Shown: positions 39,838-49,186, numbered from the stretch's first letter. The stretch is 64,000 bases of DNA from Pleomorphomonas sp. T1.2MG-36 (GCF_950100655.1 NZ_CATNLY010000001.1:310001-374000); one strand, 5' to 3'. A program made the numbers and translations. The notes: generated from the sequence alone by a model not told the origin.

Positions 39838-41328
39838 TCAGTTGGCGGCCGCGGTGCGCAGACGCGGGCCGGTCTTGGTATCCACCACTTCCGGCTTCGA
39901 GGCGTCGACCACACCGTCCCAGCCGCCGCCGAGCGCCTTGTTGAGAGCGATGTAGTTATCGGCGATGGCAACCGTGCTGGTGAGCAGTGAGTCCTCGGCC
40001 GAATAGAGCGAACGCTCCGCGTCGAGCACGTCGAGGAAGCTCGAGGAGCCCGACTGATAGAGAGACTGCGCCAGCTCCGACGCCTTGCGATAGGCCTGCG
40101 TGGCGGCGGACAGACGACCGTTCTTGATGCGCTCCTGCCGGAACGCGACGATGGCGTTCTCGACATCTTCCAGCGCCCCGAGCACGGACGCCTTGTAGGC
40201 GACAAAATACTGGTCGCGGGTAGCCTCGGCGACTTCCTGCGCGGCGGCGAGCTTGCCGGCGTTGAAGATCGGCACCGACAGGGATGGCCCCAGGCTCCAT
40301 GAGATCGACGAGGATTTCCCGAGATCGCCCACATTCGTCGCCGTCGTGGCAATGGCCCCGGACAGGCTGATCGAGGGATAGCGCGCGGCAGTTGCGGCGC
40401 CGATCTTGGCCGTCGCCTGCGCATACTCACGCTCCGCCTTGCGGATGTCCGGCCGATTGGCGAGGAGATCGGCCGGCAGGCCGGTCGGCACGGGCTGGCG
40501 CGGCCTCGGAATGGCTCCGCCCCTCTTCATGCGGGCGTCGAGTTCGGCAGGGGCGCGGCCGGTCAGAACCGCCAGGCGATGAACGGCTTCTGAGTAAGCC
40601 GTCTGGAGGTCGGGCAGCCTGGCTTCGGTGCTCGCGGCCTGTCCCTCGGCGTTGGAGACGTCGACCGCCGAGGCCGATCCCGCCTCGAACTTCTTCCGGG
40701 TCAGCCCAGCCGTCTCGCGTTGCGACGCCGCGCTTTGCCGAGCCAGCGCCATGCGCGCCTGATAGCCGCGTGCAGCCACGTAGTTCGAGGCGACGTCGCC
40801 GACCAGCGTCAGGAGAACCGAGTTGAGATCCTCGTCAGCCGCCTGACGGCCGTAGCTCGCCGCCTCTGACGAGCGTGCGTTGGCGCCGAACAGATCGAGT
40901 TCCCACGATGCGTCGAAGCCACCCTTGAACTGGTTGCGTATCTCGCCCTGGGCCTTCTGCCGCGAGGCCGATGACGACGCATCGGCCGATGGCGCCAGCG
41001 CCGCGTTCGTCTGCCGCTCGGCGGCGCGCGCCGTGCGGATTTTCGCCTTGGCGGCGGCAACATCGAGATTGCCGGCAACGGCTTCCTCGACCAACGCGTT
41101 CAGCTCCTTGTCGCCGAGACGTTCCCACCAGCGCCCGAGTTCGACCGGACGTGCCGGCGTCTCGGCGCCGGAAGAACTCCAACTCGCCGGCAGCGCCAGG
41201 CGCGGTACCATGTAGTCGGGCCCGACGGCACAACCCGACAACAGCAAGCCGAGAAGCGGGAGACTGATCCCCGCTGCGCGGCGGAATGAGGAGGAACCTT
41301 TGACCTTCGTATCCGCGCGCAAAATCAT
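39838..41328 (-). CDS. NodT-family outer-membrane efflux lipoprotein
   Basis: A TolC-like outer-membrane factor of 496 residues. A lipoprotein signal peptide ends at the lipobox LLSGC (AGISLPLLGLLLSGCAVGPDY). Two outer-membrane efflux repeats follow with the usual coiled-coil segments (ATAKIGAATAARYPSISLSG and LALVEDVENAIVAF-like ALGALEDVENAIVAF). The ATG at 41328 is chosen because it leaves a normal lipoprotein leader, although no strong ribosome-binding site precedes it. It is the first gene of the cluster with the MFS pump and MacAB. Confidence 0.9.
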   Translation of the reverse strand: MILRADTKVKGSSSFRRAAGISLPLLGLLLSGCAVGPDYMVPRLALPASWSSSGAETPARPVELGRWWERLGDKELNALVEEAVAGNLDVAAAKAKIRTARAAERQTNAALAPSADASSSASRQKAQGEIRNQFKGGFDASWELDLFGANARSSEAASYGRQAADEDLNSVLLTLVGDVASNYVAARGYQARMALARQSAASQRETAGLTRKKFEAGSASAVDVSNAEGQAASTEARLPDLQTAYSEAVHRLAVLTGRAPAELDARMKRGGAIPRPRQPVPTGLPADLLANRPDIRKAEREYAQATAKIGAATAARYPSISLSGAIATTATNVGDLGKSSSISWSLGPSLSVPIFNAGKLAAAQEVAEATRDQYFVAYKASVLGALEDVENAIVAFRQERIKNGRLSAATQAYRKASELAQSLYQSGSSSFLDVLDAERSLYSAEDSLLTSTVAIADNYIALNKALGGGWDGVVDASKPEVVDTKTGPRLRTAAAN

Positions 41329-41571
41329 GGCTGAGCTGACTATCCCTTTTTGAACCGTTACGATTTGGACCGCTTCGACGCCGGCCGGCAAATCAAAAGA
41401 GGTTTAAAAGTGTAACGGATGCCGGCAACTCACCGTTTTTTGAACGCAACCGCCCCGCAGCAGCTTCAGACACATAACGCAACGATATGTCGGGAGTTAC
41501 ACGACGGTTGACGGGCAGCCGATCGGGGGCCAGTTCTCAGCAACGTTGAACAACGTAAGCGAGTGTGCCCG

Positions 41572-42147
41572 ATGCCCGCCCTTCCCTCAAGCCTTTGCAC
41601 GAAACGCCTGACCCTGCGTCGCTATACACAGGACGATGCCGCCTGGTATGCGACGATGTCGCTGCGCAACCGGGCGCACCTTGCCCGCCATGAGCGGGAC
41701 AACGCGGCGATGACGATCGCCACCGAGGCCGATGCCGTGGCCGCAATTCGCGGGTTCGAGGAGGAGGCGCAGGCTGGCAAGGCTGCGTTTCTCGGCGTCT
41801 TTCGCCGTGACGACGGAGCTTTTGTCGCGCAGATCTACATCGGCGTCACCAATGCCGACCTGCCGGGCTACCTGATCGGCTACTTCTGCGATGAGGCCCA
41901 TGTCAGGCAGGGGTACGTTCTGGAAGCGGCGACGGCTGCGGTCGACGCATTGTTCGGCGAGTGCGGCGCCTTGCGCGTCGGCCTCTGGTGCGACGATACC
42001 AACGTCGCTAGCCGGCGCATCGCCGAGCGACTTGGCATGCGCCAAGAGGGCCACGTGCGCGCCGACAAGCGACACCCCGATGGGTCGATCACCGGTTCGC
42101 TTTGCTACGGCCTCCTGCGCGACGAGTTCCTCGCGCAGAAGGCGTAG
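41572..42147 (+). CDS. GNAT-family N-acetyltransferase (RimJ/RimL type)
   Basis: A cytoplasmic acetyl-CoA-dependent transferase of 191 residues. The RimJ/RimL-type start TKRLTLRRYTQDDAAWY, the core YFCDEAHVRQGYVLEAATAAVDALF (acetyl-CoA-binding turn RQGY) and the ending NVASRRIAERLGMRQEGHVRADKRHPDG are typical. ATG 41572 is preferred over GTG 41563, nine bases earlier in the same frame. The substrate cannot be deduced. It is divergent from the outer-membrane factor, and its stop lies 7 bases from the convergent dehydrogenase gene. Confidence 0.85.
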   Translation: MPALPSSLCTKRLTLRRYTQDDAAWYATMSLRNRAHLARHERDNAAMTIATEADAVAAIRGFEEEAQAGKAAFLGVFRRDDGAFVAQIYIGVTNADLPGYLIGYFCDEAHVRQGYVLEAATAAVDALFGECGALRVGLWCDDTNVASRRIAERLGMRQEGHVRADKRHPDGSITGSLCYGLLRDEFLAQKA

Positions 42148-42154
42148 CGCCCAT

Positions 42155-43399
42155 TCATTCGGGGCGGCCGACCGCCGGCACGAAGTCGGACAGGTCCTCC
42201 CGGTCGAAATGGACCGTGCGTCCCTCCTCGGCAGACTTGTAGAGGGCCATCAGCATCTCGATCACCGCCACGCCGTCGGCAAAGGTTTCGTCGGGCGCCT
42301 GTCCCTTGCGGAAGCGCTCGACCATGTGACGGTTCTCGTCGGTGTAGCCATAGACGCCGGCCTCATCCTCCAGCACCGGCATCAGCCCCTGCTCGGCATT
42401 CTGCTTCTCGACCAGGTCTTCGCCTTCGCTGCCGCTGACCCGGCGCGACATGAACACCTTGAGACCGGTGTTGAGCGAGGAGAACTCCAGCGCGTATTCC
42501 GGTCCGAGCAGCTCAAGCTGGATACGCAAGCCGGCGCCGACATAGGCCCAGGAAGTGGTCGCCTCGATGATCACTTCCTGTCCGAGATCATCCTCCAGCG
42601 TGATCATGCCGCGCGCGAAATCCTCGCTGGCCCGCCGGCCGTAATCGACAGTCGGCCCCATGCGCTCCTTGAGTTCGGCCGCGTAGTTCGGTCGCGTCCA
42701 CTTGAGACAGGCGATGGCGCCGGTGGCCGACTTCAGCTTAAGCGACGAGCGAGGCGCGCCCGGTCGAGTCAGCAGGAAGCGCGCCACCTCGACGGAGTGG
42801 CACATCATGTCGAGCAGCACGCCGCCGCCCTGCTGATCGCCCTTCCAGAACCAGGGCTCGTGCGGGCCGGCATGCTCTTCGGCTGCGCGCGCCAGATAGG
42901 GACGGCCTGCGGCCGGGACCGCCCGCCGCCAGATGATGTCCTTGCCGCGCATGACCGCGGTGGAGAACACCTGATTTTCGAGGTAGCCGTGGATGAGCTT
43001 GGCGTCCTCAACGAGCCGCAACATTTCGCGCGCCTCACGCAGCGTCCGGGCCAGCGGCTTTTCGCAGGCGACGGCGTAGATGGTCGAGCGGCCGGCCGTC
43101 TTGAGATCATGCAGAGCCCGCATCACGTCGAGGCGGGTGTAGTTGGGAGACAGCACCCAGATGGCATCGACGTCGGGCGCCGTCAGCAGCGCTTCCAGCG
43201 TCGGGTGGGCGGTACATGTCCCGAGATCGAGATCGCTCACGGCCTCGGCAAATGCCCGGCGCTTGCCTTCGGTCGGCGAATAGACGCCGGTCACCTCGAC
43301 ATTGCGGACGCCGACGAGCGACTTCAGATGGAAATGGGCGATGAAGCCGCTGCCAATGAAGCCGATGCGGAGGGTCTGGCGCGGAAAGTCGGTCGTCAT
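42155..43399 (-). CDS. Gfo/Idh/MocA-family NAD(P)-dependent oxidoreductase
   Basis: A sugar or inositol dehydrogenase of 414 residues. The Rossmann motif GSGFIA (16-21) binds NAD(P), and ACEKPLA holds the catalytic Lys of the family's EKP motif. MMCHSVEVARF carries the His typical of the active site. It is the last gene of the sugar ABC operon, 34 bases after the LacI gene, so it likely oxidises the imported sugar or polyol. The exact substrate is unknown. Confidence 0.9.
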   Translation of the reverse strand: MTTDFPRQTLRIGFIGSGFIAHFHLKSLVGVRNVEVTGVYSPTEGKRRAFAEAVSDLDLGTCTAHPTLEALLTAPDVDAIWVLSPNYTRLDVMRALHDLKTAGRSTIYAVACEKPLARTLREAREMLRLVEDAKLIHGYLENQVFSTAVMRGKDIIWRRAVPAAGRPYLARAAEEHAGPHEPWFWKGDQQGGGVLLDMMCHSVEVARFLLTRPGAPRSSLKLKSATGAIACLKWTRPNYAAELKERMGPTVDYGRRASEDFARGMITLEDDLGQEVIIEATTSWAYVGAGLRIQLELLGPEYALEFSSLNTGLKVFMSRRVSGSEGEDLVEKQNAEQGLMPVLEDEAGVYGYTDENRHMVERFRKGQAPDETFADGVAVIEMLMALYKSAEEGRTVHFDREDLSDFVPAVGRPE

Positions 43400-43433
43400 C
43401 TCTGGTCCTCCCAGGTTTCTTGTCGTTATTGCC

Positions 43434-44465
43434 TTATCGGGTTCCGGCGGCCGTCCGGCCCTCCGGCTTGGCGAGTGCGGTCGACGAGCGAACGACGAGT
43501 TCGGTCGGCATGACCACCTTGGCGTCCGGCGGAAGGCGACCTGCCAGCCGCTCGATCATCAGCCGCATGACTTCGACGCCGATGTCGCGTTGCGGCTGGC
43601 GGACGGTGGTCAGCGGCGGATTGCAGGCCACGGCGAAGATGGTGTCGTCGAAGCCGACCACGGAAACGTCATCGGGCACCGAAATGCCCCGCTCCCTCAA
43701 CCGGTTGATGGCGCCGACCGCCATTTCGTCGTTTGAGGCGAAGAGGGCCGAGAAGGACACGCCCCGTCCGTAGAGCTCGTCGATGGCCGCCTCGCCTGAG
43801 GCGAGGCTGTAGTCGCCACGAACCGCCAGTCGCTCGTCGGGGGGAAATCCGGCTTCGGTCAGCGTCCTGCGCCAGCCGGCGACGCGGGCGACGCTCATCA
43901 CCTCCGGCACCGGACCGCTGAGATGGGCGATCGCCGTGTGTCCGAGATCCAGAAGATGCCGTGTCGCCATGGCGGCGGCGCCTTCGTTGTCGATTTGCAC
44001 GGTCGGCAGCTTGCGTGTCGGCAGATACTCGAGCGCCACCACCATAGGCGGCAGTCCCGCATCCTCAAGCTCCACGGGCATCGATCCGGTCATCAGGATC
44101 AGCCCATCGGCGTGCCGCTCTCGCACCATGTCGATATAGTGGTGAACTCGGGCCGGGTCGGAACGGGCATCGCCCATCAGCACTTTGTATCCAGCCGACG
44201 AGGCGACATCCTCCACCCCCTTGAAGACGTCGAGATAGAACGGGTTGGAAATGTCGCGCACCAGCAGGATGACCGTGTCGGTGGCCTGCCGCCGGAAATG
44301 GCGCGCCTGAGCGTTCGGAACGAAGCCGAGCGCGGCCACGCAGCGCAGCACGGTCTCGCGCGTCTCCGGCCGCACGAGGTCCGGGTTCTTGAGCGTGCGC
44401 GACACGGTCGCCACCGACACGCCCGCCATGGCGGCGACGTCTCGAATGTTTGCGGAAGGCGACAT
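43434..44465 (-). CDS. LacI-family transcriptional regulator
   Basis: A repressor of 343 residues with N-terminal helix-turn-helix and hinge (NIRDVAAMAGVSVATVSRTLKNPDLVRPETRE, residues 6-37) and a periplasmic-binding-protein-like effector domain (VGFDDTIFAVACNPPLTTVRQP near the end). It is co-transcribed with the ABC genes it probably controls, starting 5 bases after the permease stop. Its likely operator is the palindrome at 49161-49176. The long open frame upstream overlaps the permease genes and is ignored. Confidence 0.93.
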   Translation of the reverse strand: MSPSANIRDVAAMAGVSVATVSRTLKNPDLVRPETRETVLRCVAALGFVPNAQARHFRRQATDTVILLVRDISNPFYLDVFKGVEDVASSAGYKVLMGDARSDPARVHHYIDMVRERHADGLILMTGSMPVELEDAGLPPMVVALEYLPTRKLPTVQIDNEGAAAMATRHLLDLGHTAIAHLSGPVPEVMSVARVAGWRRTLTEAGFPPDERLAVRGDYSLASGEAAIDELYGRGVSFSALFASNDEMAVGAINRLRERGISVPDDVSVVGFDDTIFAVACNPPLTTVRQPQRDIGVEVMRLMIERLAGRLPPDAKVVMPTELVVRSSTALAKPEGRTAAGTR

Positions 44466-44470
44466 GGCGA

Positions 44471-45427
44471 TCACACCCTCAACCGTGCCTGCCGCCCGTA
44501 GAGCAGCATCAGGAGCAGCAGCGTCACGCCGAAGATCACCTGCCGCCCCCAGAACTCCAGGTTGAGCGTGGTGAGCACGCTCTGAAGCAGGATGAGTGCG
44601 ATGGCGCCAAGCGCCGTGCCGGTATAGGAGCCGGCGCCGCCTGCCAGGGACGTGCCGCCGATCACCACGGCAATTACCGACGGCAGCACGTACTGGTCGC
44701 CGACGCTGATGAACGAGTTGCCGGTGTAGCCAATGACGCAGACGCCGGTGAAGCCGCCGAACAGGCCGGCAAGGCCGTAGAGCAGCACGCGGATGCGACG
44801 AGCCGGAAGACCGGTGAGAATGGCCGCGTTCTCGTTGGACCCGACGGCGTAGATCGACCAGCCGAAGCGCGTCCGCTTCAGCATGAGCGCCATCAGCACG
44901 ATGATCGCCGCCCAGACGAACAGGATGCCGGGGATGCCGAGGAAAGCCGAACGATTGACGAAGGCCATCAGCGCCGGCGCCGCATTGCCGGATGGTACGC
45001 CGCGCGACAACACGACGAGGCCGCCCTGGATGACGCCCATCATGCCCAGCGTCATGACGAGGGGGGGAATGCGCAGGTATGTAACGCCGAGGCCGTTGAC
45101 GATGCCGATCATGAAGCCGGCAAAGCAAGCTGCGGCAAACGCCATGGGTATGGCGGCATCGGAGCCGTTCATCACATTGCCGGCGATGACGGCGCCGAGC
45201 GAGATGACGGCACCGATGGAAAGGTCGATGCCCTCGCGCCCGCCGAGAATGACGAGGTTCTGCCCGGCCGCGGCGATGCCGAGGATGGCTGACACGGTCA
45301 GGAGGCGGACGATCTGGTCGCCGCGCGCAAAGCCGGGCGACACCAGTTCGCCGATGACGAGCAGGGCCAGGATGGCGACGGAGGAGATCAGCAGCGGGTT
45401 CTTCGCGAGGTCGACGAAGCGGTTCAT
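44471..45427 (-). CDS. ribose-type sugar ABC permease (second)
   Basis: An inner-membrane permease (318 residues, eight to ten helices) of the RbsC/BPD_transp_2 family: AAGQNLVILGGREGIDLSIGAVISLGAVIAGNVMN and GLTGV-like AGLFGGFTGVCVIGYTG, then VIGGTSLAGGAGSYTGTALGAIAL. It forms a heterodimer with the permease encoded just upstream, separated by 12 bases. Confidence 0.92.
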   Translation of the reverse strand: MNRFVDLAKNPLLISSVAILALLVIGELVSPGFARGDQIVRLLTVSAILGIAAAGQNLVILGGREGIDLSIGAVISLGAVIAGNVMNGSDAAIPMAFAAACFAGFMIGIVNGLGVTYLRIPPLVMTLGMMGVIQGGLVVLSRGVPSGNAAPALMAFVNRSAFLGIPGILFVWAAIIVLMALMLKRTRFGWSIYAVGSNENAAILTGLPARRIRVLLYGLAGLFGGFTGVCVIGYTGNSFISVGDQYVLPSVIAVVIGGTSLAGGAGSYTGTALGAIALILLQSVLTTLNLEFWGRQVIFGVTLLLLMLLYGRQARLRV

Positions 45428-45439
45428 GGCTCTCCCTCC

Positions 45440-46384
45440 TCAGCGCCGGGTGACGAGGACGCCGCCGGCCAGCGCGGCGAGAATGATCAGGCCCTGGACC
45501 AGGGTCTGGTACTCGAACGGCAGGCCGGCAAAGAAGATGACCGAGCCGATCATGCCGACCACCCAGGCGCCGAGGACCGAGCCCAGCGTGCCGCCGACGC
45601 CGCCGGCAAGCGCCGTCCCGCCGAGCACCACCGCCGAGATCGCCGACATCGCCAGCGTCTGCCCCATGAGAGGATCGCCGCTCGCCGTCTCGCCGGTGAG
45701 GCAGAGGCTGGCAAAGGCGCCGAACAGGCCCGACAGCATGAAAGCCGAAACTCGCAGCCGCCCGAGTTCGAGGCCGGTCTGAAAGGCGGCGGTCCTGAGG
45801 CCGCCAACCGCCTTGAGGCGCGTCATGAACGGCCGCGAAGCCAGGAAGGCGGCGATCAGGAAAGCCAGGAGATAGATCACGTAGACCGTCGGCACGCCGG
45901 CAATCGTTCCGGCATAGGTACGCCAATAGGGTTCGGGCACCGGCATGCCCGCCTGCGGCAATACCCAGAGGGCAAGACCGGAGAAGACGATCGACGTCGC
46001 AAATGTGGTCACGATCGGCTGGAAGCGCAGACCGGCGATGATCAGGCCATTGACGAGACCGCACCCGGCCCCGACGCCCATGCCGACCAGAAGGCCGACA
46101 ACGACGGCCGTGCCATCACCGCCGAACGCGGCGATTACCGTGACGGTAACGACGTTGACGAGCGCCACGATGGCCCCGACCGACAGGTCGATATCGCCGC
46201 CCAGGATGACGTAGGTCTGGCCGATCGCCACCAGAACCAACGGCAGGAACGTGGTGAGGTTCGACTGGACGACCGACGGTTCCAGGAAATTGGACTGCAG
46301 CACCGTATTGACGATGAGAAGAACGACGAGCGCCGCCGCCGTCACGATCCAGGTGCGACCGCCGAGTTTTCTGAGCCCCGTCAT
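45440..46384 (-). CDS. ribose-type sugar ABC permease (first)
   Basis: A 314-residue RbsC-like permease with the signature AIGQTYVILGGDIDLSVGAIVALVNVVTVT and VVLGGTALAGGVGGTLGSVLGAWVVG. It overlaps the ATPase stop by 4 bases (46381-46384). Two different permeases in one operon point to a heterodimeric carbohydrate-uptake-2 transporter, as for autoinducer-2, rhamnose or several sugar-alcohol systems, rather than the homodimeric ribose type. Confidence 0.92.
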   Translation of the reverse strand: MTGLRKLGGRTWIVTAAALVVLLIVNTVLQSNFLEPSVVQSNLTTFLPLVLVAIGQTYVILGGDIDLSVGAIVALVNVVTVTVIAAFGGDGTAVVVGLLVGMGVGAGCGLVNGLIIAGLRFQPIVTTFATSIVFSGLALWVLPQAGMPVPEPYWRTYAGTIAGVPTVYVIYLLAFLIAAFLASRPFMTRLKAVGGLRTAAFQTGLELGRLRVSAFMLSGLFGAFASLCLTGETASGDPLMGQTLAMSAISAVVLGGTALAGGVGGTLGSVLGAWVVGMIGSVIFFAGLPFEYQTLVQGLIILAALAGGVLVTRR

Positions 46385-47883
46385 GCCGCGTCTCCGTAGG
46401 AAGCGCGTGTCAGCTCGAAGGGCGTCAGCCGGTCGCCGGTCAGATCGGCGGTGATGCTGCCACCGTTCAACACCAGCACCCGATCGCAGAGGGAAAGGAG
46501 TTCGCTGTCCTCGGAAGAGTAGATGATCACGGTCGCCCCTTCGTCGGCGAGCTTGCGCGCGAGGAGATAGAAATCGCCCTTGGCGCCAAGATCGATCCCC
46601 TTGGTGGGGTCGTCCAGCAACAGGAGACCCGGCGCCGGTGACAGCCAGCGCGAGATGAACACCTTCTGCTGGTTGCCGCCGCTGAGCGAACCGATTGGCG
46701 CGTCGAGACCGGAGTAACGGGTGTTGAGCCCGGCCAGCACCTCGGCGAAGCGCCCGCGGAAAACCGCGCCGGGCACGACATGCCGTCTCTCGCGCACCAG
46801 ACTCGCTATCGCGGTGTTCTCGAAGATCGAGCGGCCGGGCAACGCACTGTCTCGGCCACGATCACCGGAAACATAGGCGATGCGGTGGGCCATCGCGTCG
46901 GCTGGCCGATGCGCCGTGACGTCGACGCCATCGAGGCTGACGGAGCCGCTCTGAAACGGTTCGGCGCCGAAGAGGCCGGCAAGCAGAGCCTTCTGCCCCT
47001 GCCCTTGCAGCCCGCCAAGTCCGAGGATTTCCCCGCGCCGAGCCGTGAACGAGACCGGCCCCAGACGGGCCGCACGCACATCCTTCACCGCGAGGCGAGC
47101 ATCGCCTTCAAGCGGCTTGTGATCGCGAACAGACGCGGCGATGGCGCCGGTTTCGCCGACCATGGCGTAGACCACGGCGTAGCGGTCGGTCTCGGCCGCG
47201 GCGAACTCGGCCACCGTCTGGCCGTTGCGCATCACCGTGATGCGGTCGGCGATGGCGAACACCTCGTCCATGCGGTGCGAGATGAAAATGGAGGAGACGC
47301 CTTCGGCCTTGAGCTCGCGCAGGATTTCGAAGAACACCTCGACCTGTCGGCGATCGAGCGTCGCCGTCGCCTCGTCGAAGATGATGATCTTGGGCTTGCG
47401 CGCCAGAACCTTCAGGATTTCGGCCAGTTGGCGCTGATCCGGAGACAGGTCCGAAACACGGGCGTCCGGCGTGAATCCCTTGCCGGCCACCGCTGCGACA
47501 CGAGCGATCAGCGCCTCGGTCTCGCGCTGGATGGCGGCGCGGTCCGTGAAGCCAAGGCGATCGCGCGGCTCGCGGCCGAGGAAGACATTCTCGCCGACCG
47601 ACAGCTGCGGCACCAGCGAAAGCTCCTGGTAGAACAGCGCCACGCCCTGCTCTTCGGCGAGACGCGGCGAACCGAGGGCCGCCGCCTGTCCGTCGATCAA
47701 TACCTCACCGGCATCGAGGCCGACCGTGCCGGCGATGATCTTGCAGAGCGTCGACTTGCCGCAGCCGTTGGCACCGAGCAGCGCATGAATCTCGCCGCGC
47801 TCCACCGTCAGACGGGCCTGGTCGAGCGCGTGCACGGCGCCGAAGCTTTTGGATATGTCGCTGGCACGAAGAACTGGTTGCAT
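46381..47883 (-). CDS. sugar ABC ATPase, RbsA/MglA type
   Basis: A dual-domain ATPase of 500 residues. The N-terminal domain has Walker A GANGCGKST, a signature region reading SPDQRQLAEILKVLARKP, and FDEATATLD. The C-terminal domain has GLQGQGQKALL in place of a normal Walker A, and LSGGNQQKVFISRWL, exactly as in RbsA/MglA, where only the first site hydrolyses ATP. ATG 47883 starts the conserved RASDISKSFGAVHALD. A terminator-like hairpin separates it from the binding-protein gene upstream. Confidence 0.93.
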   Translation of the reverse strand: MQPVLRASDISKSFGAVHALDQARLTVERGEIHALLGANGCGKSTLCKIIAGTVGLDAGEVLIDGQAAALGSPRLAEEQGVALFYQELSLVPQLSVGENVFLGREPRDRLGFTDRAAIQRETEALIARVAAVAGKGFTPDARVSDLSPDQRQLAEILKVLARKPKIIIFDEATATLDRRQVEVFFEILRELKAEGVSSIFISHRMDEVFAIADRITVMRNGQTVAEFAAAETDRYAVVYAMVGETGAIAASVRDHKPLEGDARLAVKDVRAARLGPVSFTARRGEILGLGGLQGQGQKALLAGLFGAEPFQSGSVSLDGVDVTAHRPADAMAHRIAYVSGDRGRDSALPGRSIFENTAIASLVRERRHVVPGAVFRGRFAEVLAGLNTRYSGLDAPIGSLSGGNQQKVFISRWLSPAPGLLLLDDPTKGIDLGAKGDFYLLARKLADEGATVIIYSSEDSELLSLCDRVLVLNGGSITADLTGDRLTPFELTRASYGDAA

Positions 47884-47950
47884 CGGAGCATCCGGATTCG
47901 GATCGGCAACAGAGAACCGTCGCACGCGCGAACCGCGCACGTCGGACGAA

Positions 47951-47993
47951 GCGAAAAAGACGGGCCGATCCGGGAGGAAGAAGGACCGGCCCG
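47951..47993 (-). terminator. intra-operon terminator after sugar-binding protein gene
   Basis: On the minus strand CGGGCCGGTCC (47993-47983) pairs with GGATCGGCCCG (47971-47961), one G-T wobble, and is followed by TCTTTTTCGC. It lies 9 bases after the binding-protein stop and before the ATPase gene, so it probably lets only part of the transcripts continue and keeps the binding protein in excess. Confidence 0.85.
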
Positions 47994-48002
47994 CTCAGGA
48001 GT

Positions 48003-49019
48003 TTACTTGAAGAACTTGGCCGCGTCGTCGATCGACACGACGTCGGTCACTGACCAGTAGCCCGGCTTGCCTTCGGATTCCTTCAGCTTCTCAGCCAGGT
48101 TGTCGTTGGAGACGAACGGAATCGGGATGTATATGGCATTGCCATAGACACCGGCGAAGACGCCGTCCTTGAACTCCTTGCCCTGCAGCTTCAGGACCGC
48201 GACGTTGAGCGCCGAGGCCATCACGCCCGGAGGATTGACGGAGGCGCCGGACGTCAGGCCTTCCTTCGACCAGAGATCCATGAAGTCCTTGCGGATCTCG
48301 CCGGTGGCAACGATCGACTTCTGCTTGCCGGCCGCCATGATCGCGCGCCACGTACCGGCGGCCATGCCGTCCTGCACCCAGATGCCATTGATGTCGGGAT
48401 AAGTGGCGAGCAGCGTCTGCGCCGTCTGCTGACCCTGCGCCTGGTCCCAGTTCGCGTTGGCCTCGTTGAGGATCTTGATGTCGGGGAACTTCTTGAAGAC
48501 TTCCGTGTAGCCCTCGACGCGCATCTGGTTGGCCGGATGGCCGGCAACGCCGTTGATGGTGACGACATTGCCCTTGCCGCCCAGCGTGTTGGCCAGCCAC
48601 TCGGCCGACTTCATCGCCCAGCCCTTCTGGTCGATACCGACGTAGATGGCGTCCTTCGACGACACCTCGGCATCGGTGGCGACCACCAGAATGCCCTTGG
48701 CCTTGGCCTGGGCGAAGATCGGATCGAACGCCGTCGGGCTGTTCGGATTGATGATGATGGCGTCGACGCCCTGATTGATGAAGTTGCGGACGTTGCCGAT
48801 CTGGCCTTGCACGTCGACGTTGGCCGACTGCACGACGACGTTTACGGTGACGCCCTTGTCGGCCCATGCCTTGGCGGCAGCCTGCGCCTCCTCGATCATC
48901 TGGGTGCGCCACTCGCTGCCGACCCAGCCATTCGACAGGCCGATGGTGAACGTATCGGCCGCCGATGCCGCGCCAACCGCGGCCACGGCGATGCCCGCCG
49001 CCAACAGAACTGATTTCAT
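48003..49019 (-). CDS. sugar ABC transporter periplasmic binding protein
   Basis: A Peripla_BP_4-type binding protein (338 residues) with signal peptide MKSVLLAAGIAVAAVGAASAA. The mature start TFTIGLSNGWVGSEWRTQMIEEAQ and the segments GVDAIIINPNSPTAFDPIFAQAKAKGI and INGVAGHPANQMRVEGYTEVF are typical. Trp residues near the start of the fold (NGWVGSEW) could stack on a sugar ring. It is the first gene of the operon with ATPase, two permeases, LacI regulator and dehydrogenase. ATG 49019 is chosen because it opens the signal peptide. Confidence 0.93.
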   Translation of the reverse strand: MKSVLLAAGIAVAAVGAASAADTFTIGLSNGWVGSEWRTQMIEEAQAAAKAWADKGVTVNVVVQSANVDVQGQIGNVRNFINQGVDAIIINPNSPTAFDPIFAQAKAKGILVVATDAEVSSKDAIYVGIDQKGWAMKSAEWLANTLGGKGNVVTINGVAGHPANQMRVEGYTEVFKKFPDIKILNEANANWDQAQGQQTAQTLLATYPDINGIWVQDGMAAGTWRAIMAAGKQKSIVATGEIRKDFMDLWSKEGLTSGASVNPPGVMASALNVAVLKLQGKEFKDGVFAGVYGNAIYIPIPFVSNDNLAEKLKESEGKPGYWSVTDVVSIDDAAKFFK

Positions 49020-49157
49020 TGTCGCCTCCCTGACGCGCCGCAAACCGGTTTTCCGGTCCGCCGGCCATGTCGTTTGCTGTCGTTTCCTCAGGGACCTTCG
49101 CTCGCCGGCATCTGCCCGCGGCGAAACGATCCCATGGGCCCTCACTGCCCGGCAGGC

Positions 49158-49186
49158 ATGATGTAACCGGTTACATTGGTCGTCAA
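49158..49186 (-). promoter_or_regulatory. promoter with LacI-type operator of the sugar operon
   Basis: The 16-bp perfect palindrome ATGTAACCGGTTACAT (49161-49176) matches the pattern of LacI-family operators. On the minus strand a TTGACG -35 element (49186-49181) and CATCAT -10 element (49163-49158) are 17 bases apart, with the operator filling the spacer. Bound repressor would exclude RNA polymerase. It is about 140 bases before the binding-protein start. Confidence 0.8.

Noticed and set aside
43434..46064. 876-codon open frame read through the LacI gene and both sugar permeases
   Set aside because: Only the last 343 codons are LacI. The rest is out of frame with the clear RbsC-type permeases that occupy the same DNA.
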